Part shown: positions 28,219-41,364 of the stretch, in pieces
How the letters are laid out: every line of letters starts with the position of its first letter
How positions within the stretch are numbered: position 1 is the first letter of the stretch
Assembly (NCBI GenBank): GCA_018697195.1
Contig: CM031879.1
Location: 30,336,834 to 30,400,833 of the forward strand
Reading direction: 5' to 3'
Length of the DNA: 64,000 bases
From: Certhia americana
Lineage: Eukaryota; Chordata; Aves; Passeriformes; Certhiidae
Notes under the pieces: model-generated
Told to the model about the DNA's origin: nothing
The model's input: the letters and a program-made list of their open reading frames with translations, nothing else
Databases searched by the model: none
Translations under genes and position numbers: made by a program

Positions 28219-29286
28219 TGTCCTGGTTTTAGCTGGGATAGAGTTACCTTTCTTCAGAGTAGCTCTTTTTGTTCCAGATTTGTGACCATGAGAAGAGAAA
28301 GCAGCCATGGATAAGACCACAACACAGCAGGTACCCCCCTGAAGGGGCTGTGGTCCAAGGATAAGGCCACACCAGAGCAGTGGAGCACATTTGAGAGTGA
28401 CCACAGCTGTGGATTAGTCCACACTGCAGCAGATATACCACTGAAGAGGTTGTGGTCTATGGATAGACCCATTCTGGAGCAGTAGCAAGCAGAGAAGTTC
28501 ACTGCAATATAAAACCTATGACCTGGTCCGAAGGGACCAGGGAGGGAGATTGCAAAAGATACATACTTAAATTGCCATAACCCATTGTTTGAATTGCATG
28601 TTACAGTAAGTACTACAGCAAGAACCACACAAACCAGTTTAGGACAAGCCTTACAACAACCAGTGCAAGTGCAGCAGTGACCCAGCCTGAGCTGGCTTTC
28701 GTGCCCAGAAACTCCATACAACAACCATCTCTCCTCTCCTGAGTGACCACCATAACAAACAGAATCCAAGTCAAGGACTAGATGAACTCCATTGGCATTT
28801 TATGGACATTATACACTGGTGGGCCATAGACTAAATGAATAATACTTCCATATATTATTGCTGAACAGTGCCTAAACAGCATCAAGGCCTTTTTTCTGTT
28901 CCTCACACTGCTCCACCAGTGAAAAGATTGGAGGTGCAGGACTGCTGACCCCAAATATCCAAAAAATTTATACCGTTTGAGGTCCTGCTTAACATATAAA
29001 GCCAAAGGGAAGAAGAAGGACTTGGCATACATTTCACAGGTCACCATTATGCGTGATGGAGCACCGCTTTTCTGGAGATGGCTGCGCCCCTGCTACCAAT
29101 GTGTAGTGCTGAATTTATTCCTTGCTTTGCTTTGCTTGTGTGTGCAGCTTTTGCCTTAGTTATTAAATTGTCTTAACTCTCAAGTTTTCTCACTGTTACT
29201 GTTCCAATTCTCTTCCCCATCTCACTGTGAGGGAGTGAGCAAGTGGCTGAGTGGGCTGAGCTGCCTACTGGGGTTAAACCAGAACA
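28219..29286 (+). mobile_element. Solo LTR of an endogenous retrovirus (ERVL-like), about 1.07 kb
   Basis: The element opens with TGTCCTGGTTTTAGCTGGGA at 28219 and closes with GGGGTTAAACCAGAACA at 29286, the typical ends of an abundant avian ERVL-type LTR. It is flanked by ATCAA (28214-28218) and ATCAC (29287-29291), a 5-bp target duplication with one mismatch. A polyadenylation signal ATTAAA lies at 29162-29167, followed by the usual U5 'ccaattctcttccccatctc' block. U3 contains a 102-bp direct duplication (28301-28504). No gag, pol or env homology borders it, so it is a solo LTR. The 171-codon minus-strand open frame at 28254-28769 is antisense to U3 and not a gene. Confidence 0.82.
28301..28504 (+). 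repeat. Two tandem ~102-bp units inside the LTR U3
   Basis: Unit 1 (28301-28402) and unit 2 (28403-28504) align without net gap over marker strings: 'gccatggataag' against 'gctgtggattag', and 'ctgaaggggctgtggtcc' (28339) against 'ctgaagaggttgtggtct' (28441), always 102 bases apart. Both contain a GGGGCTGTGGTCC-like hairpin-prone block. Divergence between units shows that the duplication is old, probably older than this insertion. Confidence 0.75.
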
Positions 29287-32200
29287 ATCACAATGGTAAT
29301 GTTTATAAACAGAATAATAAAATCTCATTGCCATAAAGAAAAAATGAATCTGCATTAGGAAAAGAAACTCCAACATTTCCTAAATCAGAAGCTCAATCAG
29401 GATTCATGGCCACTTCTTTATTTGAACATCCATTGCACCAATACCAACGTAATGCTTTCTTTATGAAGGTTTGGACAATTTAGCAGTAATGCATTTTAAA
29501 TATTACCTTAATTCCAATGCAAGGTTTATCCCTCATGAATCTAGACTGAACAGAAAAAAGCAGGATCATGATAATAAGAAATGTCAATGTACTGGCTGAT
29601 AATACTACATCTAAATTTATGGCATGTTATGTTAGCATATAAATACAGTATTTCTTGTGTCTTGATTCCAGTAAGCCCATAGAACTAACTGATCTCTTTG
29701 TATTTGCTACTGTTACCAGATCTTAAGATAAAACTTTCCATCTTGTTTAATAATAGCCTATTTGTTGCAATGCATAGATTGATTTTTTTTTACACTAAAT
29801 TTGCACAGGTAACAGAGTCTGAAGAGAGGATATACTCCAGAGAGGGTATTCTGCTCTTGCAATGGTGCTGAAACAGATCTTTTCTTCTGCAGTTGGGCTC
29901 TAAACATGACCTAATTTCCTGCACAAATACCAGAGCCTGATATACTTAATCAGAAAGTGATATTTTACCTTAGTGCCACACCAACACCACCATATTTGAA
30001 AATGTACATTATTGTAATGGTAGCCTTTAACTCTGTTGTACAAAGTACCCATATACCTGTAGAATCTTTCTGAAATTTACTTGCTGTTACATAGTTTCTC
30101 TTCTGAATATAATGGGATTGAAGCTTCATAAAAGGTGTAGGAGTGGTAAACCACTGAAATAAAGCTCCAGTCTTAAATTTACACCCAGAATACAGACAAA
30201 CAAACATAGTTGTCAAAACAGCACCCCACCTACATGCCTTCAGCACAGATCACTCTAAGCAGTTAGCAATATTTATTCAGGCTCACTTCAGAAAAGACTT
30301 AAATCACATAATTAATTTGATTGGTCCCATTGAAGTCACACCAGCTGAAATGTCTCACATGAGCAGACATCAAGTTTTGCCTCTGCACACAGCAGGCATA
30401 CATCCTAATTTTTCCCAGTGATGGCCTTTAGACACTTCTACAGTTCAAAACAAATTAAGACTACTAATTTATCTTAGATAAACCATGAGACAAGCTTCAG
30501 ATGGTACCCACTTTCATCCCTTACTGGAAAAGAACCACCTTTCAAACAGTTTACAACATGTAAATAGCACAGAAAGACATTCGTTTTCCTCAAAGCTATT
30601 GAGCCATTCTGTGTGATTTTGCAGTGTCATTAAAAGCAACAGCACAATAGCCAGTGACAAATTATGGTTAAGCATAGAACCTGAAAGGCCAAACAGATAT
30701 CTTAAACAGGAACAAACACCAAAAGTCTCAGCTGAAAGGGGATCTAGAGTACATAGCTTGGATGCAGTGCTCACTCCTCTCCCAAATGCACAGTCATGAG
30801 GCCGAAACCTATCCTAAGACTGCATGACTGCACATCAAAGGCTTTGGTGCACGTTGTCTCACGTGCAGTTTCACATGGTGAGGGGGGAGGCAGGGACAGC
30901 CTGTTCTGTATAAAGATCTCAGAGGAGCATGAAAATCCACTGGGTGACCCAAGGACTGAGTCACACCCTCTACCCCATCTATAACACAACCTGTCAAACA
31001 GAGTTGAGGGAGAACACCCACTACATAACTGACTGCTTTGTGGCAAGATGGATCAGAGGCAACAGCTCTGCCTTATCAATATGTGATGCAGAAGATGCAG
31101 TGAGGGAGTAGAAGAAACCCAACATAAAAGTATCACTGCATATGTGAGAGACTAGTCAGGTCTGTGCTCCTGTCTCTAAAAGAACTGGTGTGAGACTGCA
31201 TGTTACTGACAGATTTATTTTAGAAATGTTTTATATCCTGCTTTTAAAAGTGAAAAATAAAGCAAAAGCAGTACACTAAGCAATTGCAGTTTGGTTCTTG
31301 TGAGTAAAATAAATATGCAGTACTGCAATACTGCCTCCTTGCATTTCAAGAAAGAAATTGCTTTATTAGATCAAGACAGTGGTCTGTCTAGTCCAGTACC
31401 TGATCTTCAAATACTGGACCTTAATATAGCAACAGAGGACACAAGAAATATTTCACAGAGAGAGAGGCCAGCATACAACCAAGACTAAGAACTTATGTAT
31501 TTTGAAAGTGTTTGATATTTACTGACTCATTTATTAATATTTAGTTATTTATACAACCAGCTAGGTTTGTTGAACTGTGATTATTATTTATTTGTGAAGT
31601 TTGCCAATGTAAAACACGTTCTGCGGCCTTAGCTTCAATTTGTGATATAGGCATAGAACATTACCAAACACCCAGGAGTCAAAAAAAGATATGTGCGTAT
31701 TCACCTGAGTGCTATCCTGTACTGTGGCTTTCCCCTTGGCATTGTTAAAGGGATGCTCACAGCTGAGGCAGCTGTATACAACGCTGTCCTGGTGCCAAGA
31801 GACTTGTGTTAAGTTTCCTATTACAAGATCAGCAAGATGTGAAGTGAGGCAACTAGAAAATGCAAGCTATGAACATAGTACAGATTAGGACATTTGATAA
31901 GCTTCAAAGATGTGGGGGAAAAAAACGTTTTCTGTAAAAAAAATTTTTACACATGCAATTATATAAATGATTCTTCCATGCCACAAAATATATAGGAGCT
32001 TCTCCTATAAGTGTTTAGTTAAGGACTAAGGATCAGATCCATACAAAGGATTTTCCAGTGTTACTTCAAGCAACAGCCACAGCTGTAGTTCATTCTACAA
32101 ATCACTGTACTGATGTATTCAGACAGAAGAAAATGCTAAGAAAGCTTTTTTTCAGTGACTTCATCCCATTTTATCTAACTATGTAGTGTCATGCCATACC

Positions 32201-35200
32201 TGGTAGCTATGCTAACTACTATAACCAGTAAAGCATAAGGTCTTTGCTTTTTCTTTTCTATCTCCAAAGTGTTTTTCAAAATACACAACATGAAAGAAGG
32301 TATATGAAGATGCCATGAATTGTTTATCTTAAAATGTGACTGTTCTGCACTAGTAGTATGAAATGGTACACTAGGTGGCCATTATTATTTTGTTATCTCT
32401 TTTGATAAATAACTCACTACATATGGCAAACAAGAGTGGCTGGCTTGGATATATAAAGAAACAAAGCATAAACCCTGCTATCTTCCCAACTTCTACCAAG
32501 AGCAAAAGGAGATAGCTCTGTAGCTGTCATCAGGAAAAATGAACAACATTACTGTTGACGTTTCCACATTCATTCCTATGTCTGGGGAATGTTATATATC
32601 TGAACTTAGTCACAAGGAGAAGTGTTTTGAAGTAAATATTAACAGTTTATAAAACCAAATCACTGAGCCAAATTTCTTGTTGAAATAGCCCTAAGAGTGA
32701 ACTTGTGTTTTTTAAAAATACTTCAAATGTGCAAGTGTCTGCATACAATGGACTCTGTGAAGCTGAGTATACTATGTAATTGTTTTCTCACGCTTTAAAA
32801 AATATAAAAAAACAAAAGCAAAATCCTTCTAAGTACACTCTTAAATTCAGTAATCTAAGGATAATGGAGCAAATGTTCCAGCTGGTTTAAAATGTCAGAG
32901 CTGCAACTAGTCTAAGGGAGCAATGAAAGTCTGTATCACCTGGGGATATCCCTCAACACAAAAATGGTTGTGAACAGGGACAGGTCAGTATCAGTTCTGC
33001 TGGCACAGGACCCTTCTGTTATATTCATCCTTAAACAACTTTTGCCTCAATGCCTTCAAAATTCAGCATTTCAAAAGGTAAATGAAAAATGTATTTTCCA
33101 ATAAAATGCTATTACTACCTGAATTACATGAACACACAATAGAAAAATGATGAAAGCCATTTAAATGAGATGTTTAAATACAGACTGGAAATATGAAACT
33201 GAACGTTAATTAATTAGATTGTAGGGTCTTCTGTTGCTTTAGCCTCTGTATTACCATGCAGTCTTTATTTACTGCCATTTATCTTCTTTGTTTGATGACA
33301 TTTGACTAATAATACATTGATGCATTGCATCTGTAAATGCCATCCATACATCACAAAAATAGGGTGTACTCAGTGCTTCTGGAACACAGATGCTAAAGGA
33401 TTTTGTTTTATTTGAACTTTCAGTACTTAACAAAGGAAATATTACTGCTCTGCTGGATAAATTTCCTGATTTTTATTTTAATTTTCAGTGAGCAAACAGC
33501 TGCAGAATAATGTGACTTAATGAAGCATTTCTAATAAAATCCTGCAGAAGATAAAACAGAGGCATAGAACCGCTTGCTCACTGATAGTTGCATCATTCAG
33601 AATAATTTTTCAAGATGGTGATCACATTTCTGTGTAGATGAGTATTAGGTATTGTGATTTTCTGTCTTCCAAGTCAGTGATTTCCTTTAGTGAGATAACT
33701 AGTTAGCACTGTTGCATTACTTATTTATAGTAAACAAAACATACAACATAATAAATGCAACATCTTTCTAGTACATTATTTAGGCTTTACACTGGTTGGT
33801 AAGTAGCAACACAGACAGCAACAAATTTTGGTGTGAAGATGCTCAGATCTGAAAAACTTCATGGTTATATTTTGCTTACCAAAAACATACTGCCTGTATT
33901 TGTAAAGATGTCTTTTATCAAGTCTGTCATCACCTGGGATGAAATTATGAAACTTCTTGGCTGGTACATTTTTCTCTGCCACGACAATTCAGTGTAAAGT
34001 ATTATTTGCTTTATGTAAATTTAGATAGCGCTCAATGAATCATCACTTTGCAACCTGCCAGTAAAACAAACAATCTCCAATATCCATCTGTACACACATC
34101 TATTTACTTTCATTCAGAACAAGTTTTTCATGTATTCCCCACCAGAATAAAGTGTACTACAGGCATCTACACATAAAGCTGAGATCTCTCAGATCATAAG
34201 AGACAAGTAAAAAAGTTATCCCATGTGCCCAGTATGACTAAAGATACTGGCAGCTTAGTCATCATTCTCTGATTAAAACAGCAAGATAGAATCAAGATTT
34301 TATCTCCGATTTTGTCACCCACTACCATCAGTGTATCTAAAATTAATACCACATTTTTGAAGGACCTTCCATGTACAAAAGAATACGCAGAACCAGTGAG
34401 TAGTAAATCTGATTTGCTGTATGAGCAAAGCTTTCCACTGAAATTATGGTACTTAGGTAGTTTACATTTATAAGAATAACTACTGGAAATTGGGACTATG
34501 TGAAAAAAAACCCACATGGTTTTCACTACTGCCTCAGCATCATCAGCTCTCTGAAATAAAATATTAATAGTGAAATTTCTATGAATTACTTTACTACTGT
34601 TAATTATACACTCACAAATTTAGGTATCAGTATGAGACGACAGCACAATTACTGTGAAAAAGTGTAATGAAACTTGTAACCTTTGCCACCTCTGATAAAA
34701 ATGCCTCGGTATGCTCTTTCCCAACTTCAGCTAAGCTATCCTCCTAAGTACCACTGAACTACTATGTTTCGAGTGTGTACCCAACACTACAGGAAAGCAT
34801 CTCAATTTCTCAATTTGACTTAAATTAGCCCATAAAGTAGCTTTAAAGTGTTAAACATGTAGTAGGCTGAATGCTAAAGTCTGAAACTAGTTGGTAAGAC
34901 AGAGAAACCAGATAACAATTATCATTTAGTCAATAGTAATTTAAATGTATCCACTGTGGTGCAAAGACCCTGAGACCCGGAATCCTTTATGGGGTTTTCA
35001 GAGATAGGAGTTGAGTATGTATATTATTTAAATTAAGAGTTCTGCAGGAGTCAAAACACGGTTCTTTAAATACTGAGACAGTGTCTACTGGGGGGAGGGT
35101 GGTTGGACTGAGGCACTTGAAAAAAAAACAAACTGATAAGCGCCAGGCAAAAACTGGAAAGAGAGAACTGTAACTACACATATAATTTGAAATGCTTTAA

Positions 35201-35725
35201 GCAATGATTCTAATTCCCGTAGGAATGAAACATACAGAACAGCCATGCATGGTAACTCCTGATAGAGCAGTGCAAGCTCTTGCTCTTTATTCTTTGCAAC
35301 GATAACCTGGCGTCCTATCCTACAGCTCCACAGGAATAAAGCAGATCATTTTAAAACTTTCTCTTGCTAAACTATAAATGGGATAGAATAAGGGAAAAGC
35401 CCTCTCTCTGTGGCATACAGAACCTGCAATATATTCCGTAGGTAAATAAACTCACTGAGATGCAAAGTAAGCAACGTGGACAGAAAAGGTATGTTTCATA
35501 CTATATACCTACAACTTGCAGAGCACTAGACATAGAAATAAACGGCGCCATGAATCTTCCCTTTATCTCCTTTTTCAGTTGTTTTTAGAGGACGCAAAAA
35601 GCGACTACTCGCTCTTTCAGCCGTTCTCTCGAAGGCGGCCGATAAAGAGTCCGGGCAGAGTAACCCCCAAGTGCCCGAAGGTCCTGCGAGTTAGCGGCCA
35701 CCCTTTCTACAACAGTTGAAAACGA

Positions 35726-35756
35726 GGGGGGGGGAGGGGGTCCCCTGCTCCCCCCG
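35726..35756 (+). other. G-run/C-run strand-asymmetric block at the edge of CpG island 1
   Basis: A run of nine G, one A and five G is followed shortly by a C-rich run, so either strand could form G-quadruplex-type or hairpin structure. It lies at the low-coordinate edge of the island, inside the putative first intron of the minus-strand gene. Confidence 0.6.
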
Positions 35757-36171
35757 CCTCCCTTTCGCCTCTGTTGAATTGTTCTTTTAATTAAAATAAA
35801 AGAAAATTAATAGGAAAACAAAAGCCTTGAGGCGAAAGGCTGGCGAAAGGCTGTAGCCGGCTGCTCCAGGCGCCCAGCAGAAGGACGGCAAAGCAGCTCT
35901 TCTTCACATCCGGCTTCGTCCAACTTTAGGGCAACGGGAGGGCGAAACCCGCGGCAGCCGCTCCGCACACCTCACACCTGGCCCCGCCGCCCGCAGGGTC
36001 TCGGCCAGCCGCGAAGGGCATCTCCCGGCGGGCCCGTCAGCGCCCAGACAGACAGACACACGGACAGACACGCGACCCTGGAGCGCTCCGCTCGCCTACC
36101 TGCAGTCCCGATTCTTGTTAGAAATGCCTAGCGATCGGCCGCCTCCCGTCCGGGGGGAGCTCCAGCCTTAC

Positions 36172-36560
36172 CGCCCGGGCATCGCCGGCACACGCTCCGC
36201 GCCCCGCCAGCGCTCGGGGGCATGGAGCGGCGCCGTGCCGCGCTCCGCTCGGCTTCCCTCGGCTCGGCCGGGCTGGGGCAGCTGCCGTCCGCGGGGCTCT
36301 GCTCTCTCCCCGCGCTTCTCTGGGAATACACCAGGAATCCGGCTAAGAGATGCTAGAGGAAGGGTGAAGTAACTGGAAATGGAGGGAAGACTTGAAGTGC
36401 TTCTTGTGCACGATTTCCGAGTTAAAAGAAAAAAAAAAAAAAAAAAAAATTAAATAAAGAGGACGAAGTATGGTTGAGCTATTGGAAAAGCGGAGATGGG
36501 GAAGTCCTGCAGCCTAGTACGGCTCCGGCCCCTACGCCAGCTGCGCGTGGTCCAGATTCT
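36172..36560 (-). other. TAFA2: Putative non-coding first exon of TAFA2
   Basis: On the minus strand, about 70 bases downstream of the CCAAT box at 36631-36627, transcription could begin near 36560. Reading on, there is a strong donor GCG/GTAAGG with the exon ending at 36172, and a second donor CAG/GTAGGC with the exon ending at 36100. Either would make a 5' UTR exon of some 390-460 bases. The link to TAFA2 rests on known vertebrate gene order next to USP15, not on coding sequence. The true start and donor would need transcript data. Confidence 0.3.
36429..36449 (+). repeat. Poly-A tract (21 bases) inside CpG island 1
   Basis: A run of 21 A, poly-T on the minus strand, lies about 180 bases downstream of the minus-strand CCAAT box and so may be inside the putative first exon. 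Such runs exclude nucleosomes and are common near promoters. Confidence 0.9.
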
Positions 36561-37228
36561 GCCTCGCCGGCAGAGGAAGGAGAAGCCGGCGCGTCCTGCA
36601 GCAGTCCCTCCGTTAGAGCATCTCTGATTGGTGTGCCTTCCACACACAGCACGACTTCCCCCTCCTGCTGCCTCCTTCTCTCTCTTGGGAAAAGTAATTG
36701 GAGAGCGAGAGCTTCACCTTCAGCAGCAGCAGCAGCCTCCCTCGCCCAGCCTGCGCGCACCGCACCGCGGAAGGGCGCGGAGACGCCCCGGGCGCCCGGA
36801 CAGACGGAGGCAGCTCCGAGCGCGCCCTCCGCGGCGGGGAGGAGGGAGGAGGTTGGAGGGAGGTGGGGAGAAGTAGAGACGCCCTTCTCCTCCCCCGTAT
36901 TTATCCGTCCACTCGCGGCTCTCCTCCCCAGCCCTTTTGAAGGAGCAGGTCCCAGCGGCCGCCGTTCTGTCTGACCGGGGAGCGGGGCTCAGCCGGCAGC
37001 GCCCACCGCCGCCGCCCCCTTGGCCCGCGCACAGTGGGGCTTGTGCCGCCTCCCTCCGCAGCGCAGCTCTCCCTTCCCTCTCCCCTCTGAGCGGCGGGGC
37101 GGGGGTGTGAAGTTTACGCCCAGGCGCCTGTGGCCGGGCAGATCCCCGCGGCCCCGCCGCCGCTGCCCCGGGACCCCCGCTGCCCCTGCGGCGGGAGGCT
37201 GGAGCGCAGGGCGGGGAGGGAGCCGCCG

Positions 37229-37257
37229 GGCACGGCACGGCACGGCACGGCACGGCA
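37229..37257 (+). repeat. (GGCAC)n minisatellite-like repeat in CpG island 1
   Basis: Five perfect GGCAC pentamers plus four further bases, at the plus-strand side of the island. Confidence 0.93.
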
Positions 37258-38069
37258 GGGCAGCTGCCCCGGGGAAAGGGGTTCGCGGCTGCCGGAGCAG
37301 GGGCAGGAGGGAGGCGCCGGCGCCGGCGGCAGCCAAAAACTGGACTGTGTCTCCCTCCAGAGGGAGAAGGGAGTCACGCACGGCAGCTCCGGCGGCGGGA
37401 GAGCCGAGGACTCAGCCGGGCCCGGTGGGCGGTGGAGTGGCGAGCTCGGTCCGTGTACCTGCGCTCGAGGGATGGTGAGGAAAGGCAGTAAGGGTCAGGT
37501 CCTGAAGGCCTCTTAAGACAGCTTTAAAGACGGGTGGCGGGTCGCAGTCGTCTGCCAAGACTATTGATTAATAAGGGGAAATGTTGCTGAGAAGGAATAA
37601 TTAAAAGCAGAGTTTTGTAATTTGTTTTGCTGTGTTCTGTGTCGTTCAAAATGCGGTGCAGAGAAGTGGAGGGGAGAGAGCTAAAAAAGATGAGAAAGAA
37701 ACCTTGTTTCTTACAGTGATATCAGGGTCAAGTTTTCAGTTTTGTCCTGTTATTCTGGTCCACTCCTGGATTAAATGGGGATGAATGCATGCAGCATTGA
37801 GAAGTACTAATGTACCTGATCATCTGTTGGGATTTTTCAATTCCACAAGCTAGTATAATGGCCAGTTTTCAGAAAAGCATCTTTTTCTCAGTCCTTGACT
37901 GTTACCATATCTTACATGGTGTTCATAATTCAACTATGTCAGAAACAGAAGACGAAATTTAAACAGTTCTCTTCTTGTTATTGTTCACACTAGAGTTCTT
38001 CCATGCAAGCAAGCATCTGTAGAATATTCGATTTTTTTTTTCAAAGCACACCTAAAGATCCATGCAGTA

Positions 38070-38125
38070 AAAAAAAAAAAAAAAAAAAGTGATGGGGGTG
38101 TGGGTGTGCGTGTGTGCGTGTGTGC
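38070..38125 (+). repeat. Poly-A followed by (TG)n-rich tract
   Basis: About 19 A are followed, after GTGATGGG, by an imperfect GT/GC-rich repeat. Confidence 0.85.
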
Positions 38126-41100
38126 AAAATGAAGGCTTAAAGTTGACTACTCTGTATGCAGTGATGCAGCTGTAGGATGAAATACAAAGAGGCTGGTATT
38201 GAAAGGGCAAGTTAAAAGTAGCCTGGAATGTGACTGTCACAAGCGCTGTTGCAGAAAGCACTGCAGTACACATACATGCCGGATGCTGACTGCAGCCAAA
38301 TTAAAAGGCTGCTGGTTGTAAAGACAAATACGGTCTTGTCTCATTCATTGGAAGCTGATACAATAACTTCAGAATTTCCCTGTTTGGTAACCATGTTTCT
38401 AGATTTGCAGACAGCTTAAAAATAATTTAGAGGGAACTGGAAAAAGCCAAGATTGTGCTGCTATCAGCACCACAATTTCAGGAAAAGAGATAGGTCCAGA
38501 CTAAAGGTGGTCTACAGGTATTGGATGCTCCTGCCCCACCAATTCCAAATGACATGGGGCCCTGAATACATAGTGGAAAGGGTAATCTTTCCACTTCCCT
38601 GTCTCAGTGTAGGACTACAGGTATTTCTACTCCATTAAAAGCAGTGAAATCACACCAAAAATACAACTAGTGCAAATAAAATGTGACTACAGCAGCTGTT
38701 GCACTTTAGATATGGCAAACACTTTATTACTGTGGGAGAACATATGTCTATTTTACCAGCATTGTACCACTACACTCAAGCTGACTGCATGCTGTAAGAC
38801 CAGAGGATACTTGGCACTTTCATACTGGTGTCCTGGTGCTGCAGAAATCTGGTAAATATATCTGAAGACACAGAACTCTTATCACCATGTTGAAACAAAC
38901 AAGTCCTATGCAAGCAATTAAAGGAAAAGTAGCTGACAAAGCAGTAACCTGACCTGTTTTGGAACCCAAGAATTTTGTCAGTGAAAATACTGGAAAATAT
39001 TGAAAAAATATAGTCTTTGTTTATGTCATGGTGCTGCTGCGCATGTTCCAAATCTCTCTGTACAACATCTGAAAATCTGAACAAATCTGCAGTACTCACA
39101 CACAGCTTGTGTGACACCATGCATTGAAAGCATGTCCTGAAAGACATGCTTTTAGAAAGCTTCTCTGCTTGCTTTCGCAGTATGGTCAACACTCCTGGGA
39201 AGAACTGAAACGATCTGTTGCACCTATAGAGTGCAGCTGGTTTTACAGATGCTTACTTGGTAAGTCTGACTCATCTCCAAAGGTGCCTTTATACATGCTG
39301 CACATGTACAATATCATAAATTTACCATTTTCTGGAAACACCAGATTGGCAACCTCTGTCTTACACAGCCTGTATTTATATCTTTCTGACTGGAAAATAC
39401 CCAGCTGAATACTGTGGCCTTAGAACACAATGCAGTTACGAACCACAATTATTATATTAATGTCCTCTCTTTATTCCTTCAGCTTGTTTCATTTTTGAGT
39501 TAGTGTCACTATTTCTTACTTTTCATCAATTTTTAGGTCTCTTCCACATGCTAAAAGACAAGAATAAAACATAAAAATGGACATTGGCATTTGCAACAGG
39601 TGTAGTACTTGGAACAACTTCAGCATTTTCTTTTCATGGTGAATAGCACAGCATAAAAATCAGGAAAGTAAAAACTTATTTCTGACTAGTTATGTGTGGA
39701 TCTAGTGTGTATATCCTTTAAACACTAATTTGATTCAGAAGCATGCATGTTCTGAGCTGCTAAATAGAAAAAAAAGAAAATTAATATTTTGATAGCCACA
39801 TGTAGATTTAGTGTCTAAGAATTTACACTAACGTCAGTACTGTTCATTAATATCTACCAACAATTTTGCTCCTTTCTTTCCGAAGAGACTCCTCCCCTCC
39901 CACCACTCACCATGCTACTAAATCTAAACTAGCTAAAAGTGTCACTTTGACACTGCTTTTCATGTTAGCAATTAGGTTTTGGTTTCTCATTTTGTACCCA
40001 AAGATCAGGATTTTGATTGGGTTTTCCAACTATATTAATATTGAGCTTCACATACTAAAATAAGCAGCAGCTCAGACCAAAGTGCTTACCAGGAATACCT
40101 CAGGGTAAGGAGATATATAGTGACATAGAGCCTGATGTACAGCAACATCCTACAGCATTCCTTTATTGCCATCCCATAAAGCTGGGGAAGAGGAAGCAAG
40201 GATCTCAAATGTCAGTTGCTGTAAACTATTAGTGGTTATCATCCTGACACTGTGTGAGCTAAGGTAGTTCAACAGTGCCTTCAAGTCCCCTTTACAATGT
40301 GTGTACAGATACACAGATACACAACCATGTTTTTATCACAGATGAGAATCTGGTCCACCAAATTTAAACTCTCCAAGAGCTCTGCTACATTCCAGATGTT
40401 TGCCTACAAAAAAAAAAAGTAATTGACTTCTGAAAAGCTGATGGAAATGAAAAGGCAATGGAGCAAAGTTATTTTGGGGTTCCTTAATAAGTCCCCCACA
40501 GGCATTTACTAAAATCATGCTGGTTATTGCATTTTGAAGGAAAAAAAGGTTTTAAACTAGCATGCTGGAATCATCATTGATCTTGCAAAGCTTCCACATA
40601 AAATGGAAAAACTGGCTACAAAAAAATAACAGAAATAATCAGTCTTTTTTTTCTACAACATGTGAGTTGTACAGATAAACACTATGGTTTGGGGGATTTT
40701 TACTGTTTAGAACCATTTTCCTAAGATATAAATCATAGGTATGCTTATGCATGCTAATATAAATGCTGCTTACACAGTAATGACTTCTTCCAGGATTGGG
40801 AAAAACAATAAGAACAAAAACAAAGAAAAAGAAAAAAAAAACAACCCACAGATACATGTATATTCAAGGTAATTTTGGGAGTAAGATTTTATTGAATTCA
40901 TTCAAGAGGAGAGAAGGCTGGGAATCAAGAAGCAAAAGGGTTGAAAGGGATTTCTGGAAGTCTGGTTGGGCTGTAGATCCCAATCTCACTCATACACGGG
41001 CTGACTTCAAAGTTAAATCAGGTTGCTTAGGGGTGTGTCCAGTGGTTTCTGAGATCTCCAAGGACAAAGATTGTGCCTACCACTCTCTTTGTCCCTTTTC

Positions 41101-41364
41101 CAACCTTTGACCTCCCTCACTGGAAAGGTTTTTCTTCCTTACATCCAAACAAATTTCTATGAATTTTTCTTTCTGCCTTTTGTGTTAGTTGCCTCAACCC
41201 TTTGCTATGTACTTCCAAGAAGCCTCTGGCTCCATTTTCCCTGTTACCATCCATACGCAGTTGAGTACAGCAGTTATTTCTCCTCCCCTTTCCCTTCTTT
41301 TAAGGGCCTGTGCAAACCCAGCTATCAGTTTTCTCATATGTTATGCCTTCACCACTGCTAGGAC

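Larger units (their letters stand above)
1..36099 (-). other. Inferred TAFA2 intron 1 (AT-rich non-coding DNA)
   Basis: No exon with protein character was found on either strand in this stretch. I looked for the TAFA2 signal peptide and the cysteine-rich mature region in reverse complement and did not recognise them. If the CpG island near 36 kb is the TAFA2 promoter, all of this is its first intron, which is very long in other vertebrates. Besides the repeats listed separately (CR1 near 2.2-3.3, 8.8 and 21.4 kb; LTRs near 16.7 and 28.2 kb; microsatellites) I see only ordinary AT-rich sequence. The open frames of 60-115 codons here are chance runs. Confidence 0.4.
35570..37540. promoter_or_regulatory. 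CpG island, candidate divergent promoter (likely TAFA2)
   Basis: About 2 kb of very GC- and CpG-rich DNA lies between AT-rich flanks. On the minus strand it has a consensus CCAAT box (ACACCAATCAG, 36624-36634) and a weaker CCAAT at 36697-36701, with splice donors further downstream. On the plus strand donor-like GTGAGG and GTAAGG sequences occur near 37475-37490, so transcription in both directions is possible. No TATA box was found. In vertebrates TAFA2 (FAM19A2), a secreted neuronal cysteine-rich protein gene, lies next to USP15 in divergent orientation with a non-coding first exon, which fits a minus-strand promoter here. That assignment is inference; no TAFA2 protein sequence is in the window. 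The long GC-rich open frames in the island are artefacts. Confidence 0.6.

Noticed and set aside
28254..28769. 171-codon minus-strand open frame, the longest outside the CpG islands
   Set aside because: It lies antisense within the U3 of a well-delimited LTR and owes its length to a 102-bp duplication. It shows no known domain.
36720..37253. 177-codon minus-strand and overlapping 130-166-codon open frames in CpG island 1
   Set aside because: Several long frames coexist on both strands because stops are rare in GC-rich DNA. All are low-complexity and mutually overlapping.
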